Assembly: GCA_017642425.1 (NCBI GenBank) | Contig: JAGCPB010000078.1 | Span: 16,841 to 80,840, forward strand | Length of the DNA: 64,000 nucleotides | DNA from: Bacteroidaceae bacterium | Lineage (GTDB): Bacteria; Bacteroidota; Bacteroidia; Bacteroidales; Bacteroidaceae | Direction of reading: 5' to 3' | Part shown: positions 50,175 through 60,445 of the stretch, piece after piece | Position numbering within the stretch: position 1 is the stretch's first letter | How the letters are laid out: the number at the start of each line of letters is the position of its first letter | Notes under the pieces: model-generated | What the model saw: the letters and a program-made list of their open reading frames with translations, nothing else | Databases searched by the model: none | Told to the model about the DNA's origin: nothing | Position numbers and translations under genes: made by a program

Positions 50175-52598
50175 ATGAATATGAAAAGAACGCTTTCAAT
50201 CCTGACTGCATCATTGGCAGTGTCAGTAACCCTTTCTGCCCAGCAGAGCGGTAGTGGTTATCCTACCGATCCGGTTCCGTTCACCAACGTTAAGGTGGCT
50301 CAGGAGTCATTCTGGGGCCAGCGCCTGAAAGCCAGCCGTGAGGTTACCATACCTCTGGCATTCAGCAAGTGTGAGGAGACAGGCCGTTATGACAACTTTA
50401 CCAAGGCTGCACAGCAGATGCATGCCGACCATAACCTTGGATTCAAGGTGGGCGGTTACTCTTTTGATGACACCGATGTCTATAAGACCATTGAGGGTGC
50501 AAGCTACCTGCTGCAGACCTATCCCGACAAGAAACTTAAGCTCTATATTGACAGTGTGCTCAAGGTGGTGGCTGCCGCACAGGAGCCGGACGGTTACCTT
50601 TACACGGCGCGTACCATGAATCCCGAGCATCCGCACGAGTGGGCAGGCCCCACACGCTGGAGCATGGTTGAGGACTTGAGCCATGAGTTCTATAACCTGG
50701 GCCACATGGTTGAGGGTGCAATAGCCCACTATCAGGCTACGGGCAAGCGCAATTTCCTGGACATTGCAATCAAATATGCTGACTGCGTGTGCCGTGAGAT
50801 TGGCGACGGTCCTGATCAGGTGGTCCGCGTACCCGGACATCAGATTGCAGAGATGGCGCTGGCCAAGCTGTACACCGTGACCGGACAGAAGAAGTATCTG
50901 GATATGGCCAAGTTCTTCCTCGACAAGCGCGGTTATACCGAGCGTCGTGACGAGTACAGCCAGGCTCACAAGCCGGTTCTGCAGCAGGATGAGGCCGTAG
51001 GTCATGCCGTACGTGCCGCTTACATGTATTCAGGTATGGCCGATGTGGCCGCCCTGACCGGTGACAAGGGTTACATTGATGCCATTGACCGCATCTGGGA
51101 CAACATAGTAAGCAAGAAACTCTACATTACCGGCGGTATAGGCGCTACGTCGAGCGGTGAGGCTTTCGGAGCCAACTATGAGCTGCCTAACATGAGTTCA
51201 TACTGCGAGACTTGCGCTGCAATAGGCAATGTATATGTGAACTACCGCATGTTCCTGCTGCATGGTGACAGCAAGTATTTTGACGTGCTGGAGCGCACCC
51301 TGTATAACGGTCTTATAAGCGGCGTAAGCCTGGACGGCGGCGGGTTCTTCTATCCCAATCCGCTGGAGAGCATAGGCCAGCATCAGCGTCAGGCATGGTT
51401 CGGGTGCGCATGCTGCCCCAGCAATATCTGCCGTTTCATCCCGTCACTGCCCGGATACATCTATGCAGTCAAGGATGACAACCTTTATGTGAACCTGTTT
51501 GCTGCAAACTCACTGACCCAGAAGGTAAACGGCAAGGAGGTCAAGCTGACTCAGACCACAAACTACCCGTGGGACGGTGACGTTACCGTGAGCATTGACA
51601 AGAATGCCGGCAAGAATGCTTTCAACCTGAAGATAAGGATTCCGGGATGGGTACGTAATGATGTGGTTCCCAGTGACCTCTATTATTATTCAGACGGTAA
51701 GAATCCGGGTTACTCAATCACAGTGAACGGACAGCCTGCCGACGGCACTCTGACAGAGGACGGCTACTTTACCATCGGCCGTCAGTGGAAGAAGGGTGAC
51801 AAGGTGCAGATACATTTTGATATGGAACCCCGCACAGTCAAGGCTCACCAGAACGTAAAGGCTGATGTGGGCCGTATAGCCGTGGAGCGCGGTCCTATAG
51901 TTTATTGCGCAGAGTGGCCAGACAACGATTTCTCCGTACGTAACATCATCATCAACCAGAATCCCACTTTCACAGTTGAGCATACCGATGAGCTTTACGG
52001 TCTGAACAAGATCACTACCCAGGCCCAGAGCGTGGGCTTTGGCGAGGACGGACGTCTGAATGTGGTGGACCGCAAGCTGGTTATGATTCCCTATTATGCA
52101 TGGTGCCACAGGGGCAGCGGCGAGATGACAGTCTGGATTCCGCAGGAGCTGCGCGCAACACGTGCCAGCATGCCTGCTACGGTGGCATCGCAGAGCAAGG
52201 TGGATGCATCAACCCGTACATCGGCCTTGAGTTCCATAAATGACGGATTGGCTCCCGGCAGTACCGATGAGGCAGTACCTTATTATCACTGGTGGCCCAA
52301 GAACGGCGGAACCGAGTGGCTTACCTATACTTTCAAGCAGAAGGCTACCGTGAGCCGCAGCTGGGTATATTGGTTTGAGGACCAGCCCTGGGGCGGTTGC
52401 GGACTGCCTAAGGCATGGAGAATCTATTATCAGGATGACAACGGAGCCTGGCAGCCTGTAAAGGCCGATGCATATCCCGTGGCCAAGGGTACAAACTGTA
52501 CTGTTAAGTTTGAGCCCGTAACAACTACCGCAATAAAGCTTGAGGTTGACCTGCCGGCTAACCTGTCTACCGGTATATATGAGTGGGATGTACGTTGA
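50175..52598 (+). CDS. GH127 beta-L-arabinofuranosidase (DUF1680) with C-terminal beta domain
   Basis: An 807-residue protein with signal peptide ending LSAQQ. The catalytic barrel starts FTNVKVAQESFWGQRLK. The metal/thiol active site is visible: SSYCETCAAIGN with Glu345 and Cys347, and FGCACCPSN with Cys413 and Cys414. These match Glu338, Cys340, Cys417 and Cys418 of the Bifidobacterium enzyme HypBA1, where a Zn-bound Cys is the nucleophile. About 130 extra C-terminal residues (YYHWWPKNGGTEWLTYTF) resemble a CBM32/discoidin-like fold. It cleaves beta-L-Araf linkages such as those of hydroxyproline-linked arabinans. It lies 10 bases before the GH51 start. Confidence 0.92.
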   Translation: MNMKRTLSILTASLAVSVTLSAQQSGSGYPTDPVPFTNVKVAQESFWGQRLKASREVTIPLAFSKCEETGRYDNFTKAAQQMHADHNLGFKVGGYSFDDTDVYKTIEGASYLLQTYPDKKLKLYIDSVLKVVAAAQEPDGYLYTARTMNPEHPHEWAGPTRWSMVEDLSHEFYNLGHMVEGAIAHYQATGKRNFLDIAIKYADCVCREIGDGPDQVVRVPGHQIAEMALAKLYTVTGQKKYLDMAKFFLDKRGYTERRDEYSQAHKPVLQQDEAVGHAVRAAYMYSGMADVAALTGDKGYIDAIDRIWDNIVSKKLYITGGIGATSSGEAFGANYELPNMSSYCETCAAIGNVYVNYRMFLLHGDSKYFDVLERTLYNGLISGVSLDGGGFFYPNPLESIGQHQRQAWFGCACCPSNICRFIPSLPGYIYAVKDDNLYVNLFAANSLTQKVNGKEVKLTQTTNYPWDGDVTVSIDKNAGKNAFNLKIRIPGWVRNDVVPSDLYYYSDGKNPGYSITVNGQPADGTLTEDGYFTIGRQWKKGDKVQIHFDMEPRTVKAHQNVKADVGRIAVERGPIVYCAEWPDNDFSVRNIIINQNPTFTVEHTDELYGLNKITTQAQSVGFGEDGRLNVVDRKLVMIPYYAWCHRGSGEMTVWIPQELRATRASMPATVASQSKVDASTRTSALSSINDGLAPGSTDEAVPYYHWWPKNGGTEWLTYTFKQKATVSRSWVYWFEDQPWGGCGLPKAWRIYYQDDNGAWQPVKADAYPVAKGTNCTVKFEPVTTTAIKLEVDLPANLSTGIYEWDVR

Positions 52599-52608
52599 AT
52601 TCTGTGTT

Positions 52609-54675
52609 ATGAGAAAGATTTTATCATTTATTGCGGCGGTTGGAGTATCGGCTTTCATGTTGGCCCAGCCTACGCTTAAGATAGAGACTCAGGACGCCGG
52701 CATTACGGTGCAGAAGACCATGTACGGTCTGTTCTTTGAGGATATAAACTATGCTGCCGACGGCGGACTCTATGCGGAGCTTGTAAAGAACCGCTCTTTT
52801 GAGTTTGACAACCCGCTTATGGGCTGGACCACTTTCGGTAATGTACAGGTTCGTGATGACGGCCCGTTTGAGCGCTGCCCTCACTATGTACGTTTGAGTT
52901 ATGCCGGACATCCGGTGATGTTCAGCGGCCTGGAGAACGAGGGCTATTTTGGCATGGGCATTGAGGAGGGTAAACAGTACCGGTTCACCATGTGGGCACG
53001 TACAGCACCGTTCAGCAAGAAGGCCAAACCCGCCAAGAAGGAGTTTGTCACTTTCCATCTGTGTGATGATGATACCCAGGATGAGAACCAGATGTTTCAC
53101 GATGAGGTGATTGAGGTCACGGGCTCTGAGTGGAAGAAATATGAGGTAGTGTTTACCGCCCCCAAGACGGTTATCGATGCTACGCTCAGGATTTACCTTG
53201 AGACCTGGAGCGAGGATGAGAATGTGGAGTACCGCAAGGACTGCTGCGTGGATCTGGAGCACATCTCTCTGTTCCCGGTTGATACGTATAACAATGATGA
53301 GAACGGTCTGCGTGCCGACATTGCCCAGGCGCTGGCTGAGCTTAAGCCGGGTGTGCTGCGTTTTCCGGGAGGCTGCATTGTAGAGGGTACAACCCTTGAG
53401 CAGCGTTACCAGTGGAAGAACAGCGTAGGTCCGGTAGAGAACCGTCCGGTCAACATGAACCGCTGGAACTACACCTTTGCAGAGCGTCAGTTCCCGGACT
53501 ATTACCAGAGCTACGGCCTGGGATTCTATGAGTTCTTCCGTTTTGCCGAGGAGATTGGCGCCGAGGCCCTGCCCGTGATAAGCTGCGGTATGGCCTGCCA
53601 GTTCCAGAATGACCCCAATGACAAGCCTCATGCAGCCATCAAGGAGCTGCAACCTTATATAAATGATGCTCTTGACCTTATTGAGTTTGCCAACGGCCCT
53701 GCCACATCAAAATGGGGTAAGGTACGTGCCGACATGGGGCATCCCGCACCGTTCAACCTGCACTATCTGGCTGTAGGTAACGAGCAGTGGGGTGATGATT
53801 TCATTGAGCATCTAAAGCCGTTTGTGGAGCAGATCCGTGCCAAGTATCCGGACATCAAACTGATAGGTTCATCGGGCCCGTATTCAGGCGGAGAATGGTT
53901 CAATGACCTGTGGCCTCAGATGCGTGAGCTGGGTTGTGACCTGGTTGATGAGCATTTCTACAGTTCTGAGACATTCTTTGAGAACAACGCCACACGTTAT
54001 GACAACTATCCGCGTGAGGGCACCAAGGTGTTTGCCGGTGAGTATGCCTGCCACGGTGCCGACGGCAAGAAATTCAACCATTTCAATGCAGCGCTGGTGG
54101 AATCGGCCTTCATGACCGGATTGGAGCGCAATGCCGATGTGGTCTATATGGCTACGTACGCACCTCTTCTGGCTCATATTCAGGGATGGCAGTGGCGTCC
54201 TGACCTGGTCTGGTTTGACAATACACGCGTGATGCGCAGCTGCAGTTATTACGTCCAGCAACTCTATTCTGTGAACAAGGGTGATTATGTGCTGCCTGCC
54301 AAGGTTGACGGCAAGCCGCTTACCGGACAGCAGCAGTTGTATGCATCGGCAGTGCGTCAGGATGATGAGATTATCGTGAAGATTACCAACCTGAGCAAGT
54401 ACAGCCAGACTCTGAACATTGAGTTTGACGGCTTGCAGGGAGCGGTTACAGGAGGTACGCTGACCACTCTCTATTCATCGGACGCGATGGCAGAGAATAC
54501 TCTGGATGAGCCGGATAAGGTGATTCCCGTGACTAAGGCTGTGGATATGGCGCGTTGCCAGAATCCGCAGGACTACTGGCAGAAAGGTTGGTACAGGAAT
54601 GATCAGGGCAACAGGGTGCTCAAGACCTCTGTGGCCGGCAGCACATTCTCTGTATTCAAATTCAAAGTAAGGTAA
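52609..54675 (+). CDS. GH51 alpha-L-arabinofuranosidase
   Basis: A 688-residue protein from ATG 52609, which begins a clean signal peptide (ends MLAQP); the longer frame overlaps the GH127 end. Residues about 30-240 carry the MYGLFFEDINYAADGGLYAEL motif and an inserted CBM4-like sandwich (YVRLSYAGHPVMF). The barrel has GVLRFPGGCIVEG, the acid/base Glu392 in VGNEQWGDD, and the nucleophile Glu478 in FAGEYACHG. The enzyme removes alpha-L-arabinofuranosyl residues with retention. Together with the two DUF1680 enzymes it can remove both alpha- and beta-linked arabinose. It ends 2 bases before the CotH-like gene. Confidence 0.95.
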   Translation: MRKILSFIAAVGVSAFMLAQPTLKIETQDAGITVQKTMYGLFFEDINYAADGGLYAELVKNRSFEFDNPLMGWTTFGNVQVRDDGPFERCPHYVRLSYAGHPVMFSGLENEGYFGMGIEEGKQYRFTMWARTAPFSKKAKPAKKEFVTFHLCDDDTQDENQMFHDEVIEVTGSEWKKYEVVFTAPKTVIDATLRIYLETWSEDENVEYRKDCCVDLEHISLFPVDTYNNDENGLRADIAQALAELKPGVLRFPGGCIVEGTTLEQRYQWKNSVGPVENRPVNMNRWNYTFAERQFPDYYQSYGLGFYEFFRFAEEIGAEALPVISCGMACQFQNDPNDKPHAAIKELQPYINDALDLIEFANGPATSKWGKVRADMGHPAPFNLHYLAVGNEQWGDDFIEHLKPFVEQIRAKYPDIKLIGSSGPYSGGEWFNDLWPQMRELGCDLVDEHFYSSETFFENNATRYDNYPREGTKVFAGEYACHGADGKKFNHFNAALVESAFMTGLERNADVVYMATYAPLLAHIQGWQWRPDLVWFDNTRVMRSCSYYVQQLYSVNKGDYVLPAKVDGKPLTGQQQLYASAVRQDDEIIVKITNLSKYSQTLNIEFDGLQGAVTGGTLTTLYSSDAMAENTLDEPDKVIPVTKAVDMARCQNPQDYWQKGWYRNDQGNRVLKTSVAGSTFSVFKFKVR

Positions 54676-54677
54676 TA

Positions 54678-56024
54678 ATGAGGCGTTTTATAGGACTGTT
54701 GGTTGGTGCGCTGGCACTGGTTCTGGTGGCAGGTTGCGTTAAGGATGACGATTTTTCGTTACCCGAGACTGGGCATCAGGGACCGCCTGTAAAGGTTCCT
54801 TTCACTTTCCAGGATCCGGCCACCGACAGATTCTATAACTTTGATATTACAGAGGTCAGCATCAAGACAGAACGGAATAAAAGAATCAACTCAAAGAAGA
54901 CATATATACCTTGTACAGTGACTGTTACGGCCAATGAGTCCGTCAAAGGCTTTGAGGCCAAGGGGCAGATTCGCGGACGCGGCAACTCCACCTGGGAGTG
55001 GTATGCCAAGAAACCGTACAGGCTCAAGCTTGATGAGTCAGCCTCATTCCTAGGTATGCCCAAGAACCGCGACTGGGTGTTTATGGCCGATTACCGGGAT
55101 GTTACCCACATGATGAATCTGGTAGGTTTTGCGCTTGCCCGTTGTCTGGAGGTCCCTTACGCCAACCACATACGTTACGTGCATTTGGAACTGAACGGTG
55201 AGGACCAGGGGCTTTACGCTGTGACCGAGCAGGTGGAGGAGGGTGGAAACCGTGTCGTGCTGGATCAGGATGAGGGTATTCTGCTGGCGCTTGACGTCAA
55301 TGACGGACCCGATGATGAGCCAAATGCTACAAACAACTTCTGGTCTGATGTATATGGCACGGCATGTGCCGTGAAATATCCCAAGGATGCCGGTGAGTAT
55401 GATGTGGAGTGGGTGAAGGATGCTTTTGCGGAGCTGGAGAGTGCGATAGAGTCTATGGACTGGGATGAGATATGCAGTGTGCTTGATGTGGAGAGCATGG
55501 CCGGTTATCTGCTTGCCCAGGAGATTATGGGTAATGTTGAGATGAACAACGGCTCCAGTATACGCAGCGGTTACATAAACCGCTATTGCGATACCACAAA
55601 GTGGGTGATGGGCCCCATATGGGACTGTGACGGCGGTTTTAGCTATGACTGGAGTGATATGTATGATTCACGTGGCTGGGGACATACTTATTTTGGTAAT
55701 TACCAATATCTAGTGTTCGGATCGGACCCATACCGTAGGATTGGTAAGTATGGCAGTTTCCCGCATTGGATATCGGATTTGTTCGGCGTTCCGGAATTTG
55801 TAGACCTGGTCCAGGATATCTGGAATGAAAGACATGAAAAGACACTCTCATATCTGTTGGACCTTATTGATATGGCCTCCACATCCATATCCCGCACGGC
55901 CAGGAATGACCTTACGCTCTGGGGGATATCCAATTATACGTTCCGCTCTCAGGTATCGGGCCTGAAAACCTGGCTCACAAACCGCTTTGACTACCTGGAC
56001 ACCGTCATCAACGCTTATCCTTAG
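54678..56024 (+). CDS. CotH-like kinase family lipoprotein
   Basis: A 448-residue protein with lipobox LVAGC (Cys20) and acidic VKDDD after it, suggesting surface export. It has the CotH marks QIRGRGNSTW near 100, KKPYRLKLDES, DWVFMADYRD, and a C-terminal GPIWDCDGGFSYDW near 312 that would supply the metal-binding Asp. CotH of Bacillus is an atypical protein kinase of spore coats; Bacteroidetes versions are secreted and of unknown substrate. Co-transcribed behind three arabinose-releasing enzymes, it may modify a PUL surface protein or hold a structural role. The active-site set looks complete, but activity is inferred. Confidence 0.82.
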   Translation: MRRFIGLLVGALALVLVAGCVKDDDFSLPETGHQGPPVKVPFTFQDPATDRFYNFDITEVSIKTERNKRINSKKTYIPCTVTVTANESVKGFEAKGQIRGRGNSTWEWYAKKPYRLKLDESASFLGMPKNRDWVFMADYRDVTHMMNLVGFALARCLEVPYANHIRYVHLELNGEDQGLYAVTEQVEEGGNRVVLDQDEGILLALDVNDGPDDEPNATNNFWSDVYGTACAVKYPKDAGEYDVEWVKDAFAELESAIESMDWDEICSVLDVESMAGYLLAQEIMGNVEMNNGSSIRSGYINRYCDTTKWVMGPIWDCDGGFSYDWSDMYDSRGWGHTYFGNYQYLVFGSDPYRRIGKYGSFPHWISDLFGVPEFVDLVQDIWNERHEKTLSYLLDLIDMASTSISRTARNDLTLWGISNYTFRSQVSGLKTWLTNRFDYLDTVINAYP

Positions 56025-56074
56025 GTTGTTGATAAAAGAGTGTTAATGTTATGATGATGAGTGCGGAAAATGTG

Positions 56075-56082
56075 TAACTTTG
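56075..56082 (+). promoter_or_regulatory. -7 box of the glycogen gene pair
   Basis: TAACTTTG matches TAnnTTTG, 28 bases before ATG 56110. It covers the TTG codon from which the open frame could otherwise be read, so that codon is not a start. No good -33 TTG seen. Confidence 0.55.
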
Positions 56083-56109
56083 CGCCCTGAAAATCTGATA
56101 AAAAGGATT

Positions 56110-57786
56110 ATGGGTAGTACCAACAATACCAATAAGAAGAAACCAGATTTCATTTTTTCCGTGAGCTGGGAGGTCTGCAACAAGATTGGAGGCATTTACA
56201 CAGTACTCTCCACCCAGGCCAAGACGCTCAAGGAGGAGAGCGGCGCCACGCTCATCTACGTTGGCCCGGACCTTTGGGAGGGCAAGAACAATCCGCTTTT
56301 TATTGAGGACAAATCACTTTACGCAATTTGGAAGGATTACGCTCGTGATACCGATGGCATTCCGGTCCGCATAGGTTATTGGAACGTGCCGGGACGTCCT
56401 ATTGTGTTCCTGGTGGATTTCATGGTCAACTACTCAATGAAGAACAGCATCTACGGCCGCGCCTGGGAACTGTTCCAGGTGGATTCCATGCATGCCTACG
56501 GTGATTATGACGAGGCATCGATGTTCTCATACACCGCCGCTATGGCCGTAAAGAGTTTCTACAACTTCAACATAAGTGCCAATGACACCGTGATTTACCA
56601 TGCTCATGAGTGGATGACCGGTCTGGGCGCACTGTTCCTGAAGCATTTCATCCCACAGATATCGACTGTATTCACAACTCACGCCACGTCCATAGGCCGC
56701 TCAATCTGCGGTAACGGCAAGGCTCTGTATGAGTACTTTAACGGTTATAACGGTGACCAGATGGCACGTGAGCTGAACATGGAGTCAAAGCACTCAATAG
56801 AGAAGCAGACGGCACACCTGGTGGATTGCTTTACCACAGTTAGTGACATTACCGCACGTGAATGCACACAGCTGCTGGACAAGACTCCTGATGTGGTGAC
56901 CGTGAACGGATTTGAGGATGGATTCGTGCCTGCTCCCGATAAGTTTGACGCCGCACGCCGCGATGCCCGCAAGTGCATCCTGAATGTGACGAACAAGCTG
57001 TTTGGAACAGGGTGGGGCGATGAGACCGTGATTGTGGCAACCGGAGGCCGCTATGAGTTCCGTAACAAGGGTATTGACCTGTTCCTGGAGTCTCTGCGCC
57101 ATTTGCGTGACAGCCGCAAGACAGGTGATGCACATATATTGGCGCTGATTAATGTGCCGGCCTGGGTGATGGAGCCGCGCCGTGACCTTCAGGACCGCGT
57201 CCTGATGCACGATACCGGCAAGACACCGCTGCCAATGCCGCTTACCACGCACTGGCTTCACAACATGGCCGAGGACCGCGTGCTCTGCACACTGCAGGCA
57301 ATGGGATTCCGCAACGCACCGGAGGATAATATCAAGGTACTGTTTGTGCCCTGTTATCTGGACGGCAATGACGGAATATTCAACAAGACATACTATGACC
57401 TGCTCATAGGTCAGGACCTGGCAGTGTTCCCGTCATACTATGAGCCTTGGGGCTACACTCCGCTTGAGAGTGCCGCTTTCAGGGTGCCTACGGTGACATC
57501 GGATCTGGCAGGATTCGGACTGTGGGTGAACTCGGTGCTTAAGCGTGACGCGGAGCTGGAGGATGGAGTAAAAGTTGTGCACAGGAATGACAGCAACTGG
57601 AATGAGGCATCGGCCGATATCAGCCTGCAGATTGAGAAGTGGGTAAGCAAGAGCGCCGCTGAGCGCGAAGAGATACGCAAGAAAGCAGGAAAAATTGCGC
57701 AGAGGGCTCTCTGGAAGCACTTTATCAAGTACTACCTTGAGGCCTATGATGTGGCTATGGAGAAGACATGGGGAGATGAAAAATAA
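56110..57786 (+). CDS. Glycogen synthase, GT3-like (eukaryotic type)
   Basis: A 558-residue protein. Begins [20 protein letters not shown], with the E-V-x-x-K-I-G-G-I-(Y/H) nucleotide-sugar loop of GT3/GT5-type synthases. [18 protein letters not shown] follows, then [21 protein letters not shown] and the C-terminal [17 protein letters not shown], which holds the catalytic E-x7-E region. It transfers glucose from UDP- or ADP-glucose to the non-reducing end of glycogen. Overall it is closer to the GT3 (animal/yeast) layout than to bacterial GlgA, as usual in Bacteroidetes. It is followed 50 bases later by the phosphorylase, so synthesis and breakdown genes are linked. Confidence 0.92.
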   Translation: MGSTNNTNKKKPDFIFSVSWEVCNKIGGIYTVLSTQAKTLKEESGATLIYVGPDLWEGKNNPLFIEDKSLYAIWKDYARDTDGIPVRIGYWNVPGRPIVFLVDFMVNYSMKNSIYGRAWELFQVDSMHAYGDYDEASMFSYTAAMAVKSFYNFNISANDTVIYHAHEWMTGLGALFLKHFIPQISTVFTTHATSIGRSICGNGKALYEYFNGYNGDQMARELNMESKHSIEKQTAHLVDCFTTVSDITARECTQLLDKTPDVVTVNGFEDGFVPAPDKFDAARRDARKCILNVTNKLFGTGWGDETVIVATGGRYEFRNKGIDLFLESLRHLRDSRKTGDAHILALINVPAWVMEPRRDLQDRVLMHDTGKTPLPMPLTTHWLHNMAEDRVLCTLQAMGFRNAPEDNIKVLFVPCYLDGNDGIFNKTYYDLLIGQDLAVFPSYYEPWGYTPLESAAFRVPTVTSDLAGFGLWVNSVLKRDAELEDGVKVVHRNDSNWNEASADISLQIEKWVSKSAAEREEIRKKAGKIAQRALWKHFIKYYLEAYDVAMEKTWGDEK

Positions 57787-57836
57787 CATCGCGAAGCGCA
57801 GTTAATAAAGGAACTTTTTTTGAGAAACGAAATAAT

Positions 57837-60401
57837 ATGAAGATTAAAGCAAGCAATTCAAATCAGCCCTCATGGCGTGATTTTTATGTAAAATCAAGCG
57901 TGCCTGAGGCTTTGCAGAAACTTGACGAGTTGGCACACAACATCTGGTGGGTATGGAACGAGGACGCCAAAGCCCTGTTCAAGGAAATCAACCCCGAGTT
58001 ATGGTCTGCAGTGCGCCACAATCCTATCATGATGCTCCAGCGTCTGGGATATGACAAGCTGGAGGAACTCTCCAAGGACCAGATGTTCCTGGACAAGATG
58101 AACGCCATCTATTACAAATTCCGCAACTATATTGACGTTAAACCCGATCAGAACCGTCCGTCGGTGGCTTACTTCTGCATGGAGTATGGTCTGACCCACG
58201 TGCTCAAGATCTATTCGGGTGGTCTGGGCGTCCTGGCCGGTGACTACATGAAGGAGGCCAGTGACAGCAACGTCGATATGTGCGGTGTGGGTTTCCTGTA
58301 CCGTCACGGCTACTTTACTCAGACCCTCTCTATGGACGGTCAGCAGATTGCCAACTACGAGCCGCAGGATTTCAATACCCTGCCTCTGGAGCGTGTCTTT
58401 GACAAGAACGGACAGCCTTTGACTGTGGCCGTACCTTATATCAACTATACCGTTTATGCCGCCATCTGGAGGGTTAACGTTGGACGCGTGCCTCTGTATC
58501 TGATGGATACCGATATAGACATGAACAGTGATTATGACCGCCCCATCACCTCACAGCTCTATGGCGGTGACTGGGAGAACCGCTTGAAGCAGGAGATCCT
58601 GCTGGGTATAGGCGGTATGCTTACCCTTGAGGCTCTGGGTATCAAGAAGGATATCTACCACTGCAATGAAGGCCATGCAGCACTGTGCAACCTGTACCGT
58701 CTGACCCAGTATGTGAAGCAGGGCCTGACATTCAACCAGGCTATGGAGGTGGTTCGCGCATCATCTCTCTACACCGTTCATACTCCGGTTCCGGCAGGTC
58801 ATGACTACTTTGACGAGGGTCTGTTCGGCAAGTATATGAGCGGTTATGCACAGCAGTTGGGCATATCATGGGCCGAACTGATGGATATGGGCCGCACAAA
58901 TCCGGGCGATGCAGGAGAGCGTTTCTGCATGTCAACATTTGCCTGCAACACCTGCCAGGAGGTCAACGGTGTGAGCTGGCTGCACGGTGAGGTATCCAAG
59001 AAGATGTTCTCAGGCATCTGGAAGGGTTACTATCCTGAGGAGAGCCACGTGGGTTATGTTACCAACGGTGTTCACATGCCTACATGGGCAGCCAAGGAGT
59101 GGCAGGAGCTTTATGCCAAGTATTTTGACAAGAAGTTCCTTTCAGACCAGTCTAACGAGAAGATGTGGGAGGATATCTATAAGGTACCTGACAAGGTTGT
59201 ATGGGATCTGCACAATGACCTTAAGAAGCAGCTCATAGAGTATATCCGTGAGCAGTTCAAGGACAGCTGGCTTAAGAACCAGGGTGATCCTTCACGTATC
59301 ATGTCCCTGATGGAGAAGATCAACCCCAATGCACTGACAATAGGTTTCGGCCGTCGTTTTGCTACTTACAAGCGTGCACACCTGCTCTTCACTGACCTGG
59401 ACCGTCTGGCCAAGATCGTGAACAACCCGCAGTATCCGGTGCAGTTCTTCTTTACCGGTAAGGCTCACCCGCACGATGGTGCAGGCCAGGGTCTTATCAA
59501 GCAGATCATCGATATCAGCCGCCGTCCGGAGTTCCTGGGCAAGATCATATTCCTTGAGAATTATGACATGCATCTGGCCCGCCGTCTTGTATCGGGCGTA
59601 GATATCTGGCTGAATACTCCTACCAGGCCGCTGGAGGCATCGGGTACATCGGGCGAGAAGGCTCTGATGAACGGTGTTGTGAATTTCTCTGTGCTTGACG
59701 GATGGTGGTATGAGGGTTATCGTCAGGGTGCCGGCTGGGCATTGACCGATAAGCGTACCTACCAGAACCAGAGCTATCAGGACCAGTTGGATGCAGCTAC
59801 CATCTACAGCCTGCTGGAGAATGAGATACTGCCGCTTTACTACAACAAGAATGCCGAGGGTATATCCGAGGGTTGGGTCATGACAATGAAGAACTCAATT
59901 GCACAGATTGCTCCTCATTATACTATGAAGCGTCAGCTTGATGACTATTTCAGCAAGTTCTACTGCAAGATGGCCGAGCGCTCACACTACCTGCAGGCCA
60001 ATGACTATGCCAAGGCTAAGGAGATTGCCGCCTGGAAAGAGGTTGTGGCACAGCGCTGGGATTCAATCGAGGTGGTAAGCTCACGTAAGAGCGATACCCT
60101 GCTTGAGGGCCTGTTTGAGACAGGCAAGCACTATGAGGTTGAGTATGTGATTGATGAGAAGGGCCTGGACGATGCAATAGGTGTGGAGATGGTGGTTATG
60201 GGCTATGACGCCGATGGTACCGAGAAACTACAGAAGGTGGTTCCGTTGGAGCTGGTAAAGCGCGAGGGTAACCTCTACACATTCCACGGAAATATCAAGA
60301 ATGAATTCCCTGGATCATTCAAGGTAACATACCGCATGTATCCCAAGAACGCGGACCTGCCTCACCGTCAGGACTTCTGCTACGTCAAGTGGTTCTATTG
60401 A
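57837..60401 (+). CDS. glgP: Alpha-glucan (glycogen) phosphorylase, GT35
   Basis: An 854-residue protein. The N-terminal DUF3417-like section ([20 protein letters not shown]) marks the long AgP-type phosphorylases. [19 protein letters not shown], and [17 protein letters not shown] follow. The PLP lysine is in [14 protein letters not shown] (Lys608), then [10 protein letters not shown]. It releases glucose-1-phosphate from glycogen by phosphorolysis. The C-terminal 150 residues (about 705-854) form a beta domain. Length is normal for this subfamily. The stop is followed 6 bases later by a REP-like hairpin. Confidence 0.94.
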   Translation: MKIKASNSNQPSWRDFYVKSSVPEALQKLDELAHNIWWVWNEDAKALFKEINPELWSAVRHNPIMMLQRLGYDKLEELSKDQMFLDKMNAIYYKFRNYIDVKPDQNRPSVAYFCMEYGLTHVLKIYSGGLGVLAGDYMKEASDSNVDMCGVGFLYRHGYFTQTLSMDGQQIANYEPQDFNTLPLERVFDKNGQPLTVAVPYINYTVYAAIWRVNVGRVPLYLMDTDIDMNSDYDRPITSQLYGGDWENRLKQEILLGIGGMLTLEALGIKKDIYHCNEGHAALCNLYRLTQYVKQGLTFNQAMEVVRASSLYTVHTPVPAGHDYFDEGLFGKYMSGYAQQLGISWAELMDMGRTNPGDAGERFCMSTFACNTCQEVNGVSWLHGEVSKKMFSGIWKGYYPEESHVGYVTNGVHMPTWAAKEWQELYAKYFDKKFLSDQSNEKMWEDIYKVPDKVVWDLHNDLKKQLIEYIREQFKDSWLKNQGDPSRIMSLMEKINPNALTIGFGRRFATYKRAHLLFTDLDRLAKIVNNPQYPVQFFFTGKAHPHDGAGQGLIKQIIDISRRPEFLGKIIFLENYDMHLARRLVSGVDIWLNTPTRPLEASGTSGEKALMNGVVNFSVLDGWWYEGYRQGAGWALTDKRTYQNQSYQDQLDAATIYSLLENEILPLYYNKNAEGISEGWVMTMKNSIAQIAPHYTMKRQLDDYFSKFYCKMAERSHYLQANDYAKAKEIAAWKEVVAQRWDSIEVVSSRKSDTLLEGLFETGKHYEVEYVIDEKGLDDAIGVEMVVMGYDADGTEKLQKVVPLELVKREGNLYTFHGNIKNEFPGSFKVTYRMYPKNADLPHRQDFCYVKWFY

Positions 60402-60407
60402 ATGAAA

Positions 60408-60440
60408 GGGGCACAAAAAGAACCGTCCCTTTTGTGCCCC
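60408..60440. repeat. REP-like hairpin between convergent glgP and mnmA
   Basis: A perfect 11-bp stem (60408-60418 and 60430-60440) around an 11-base loop holding the core (AGAACCGTCCC). It is identical over most of its length to the right unit inside atpI at 29987-30018. It fills the gap between two convergent stops and could terminate both messages. Confidence 0.85.
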
Positions 60441-60445
60441 TTACT

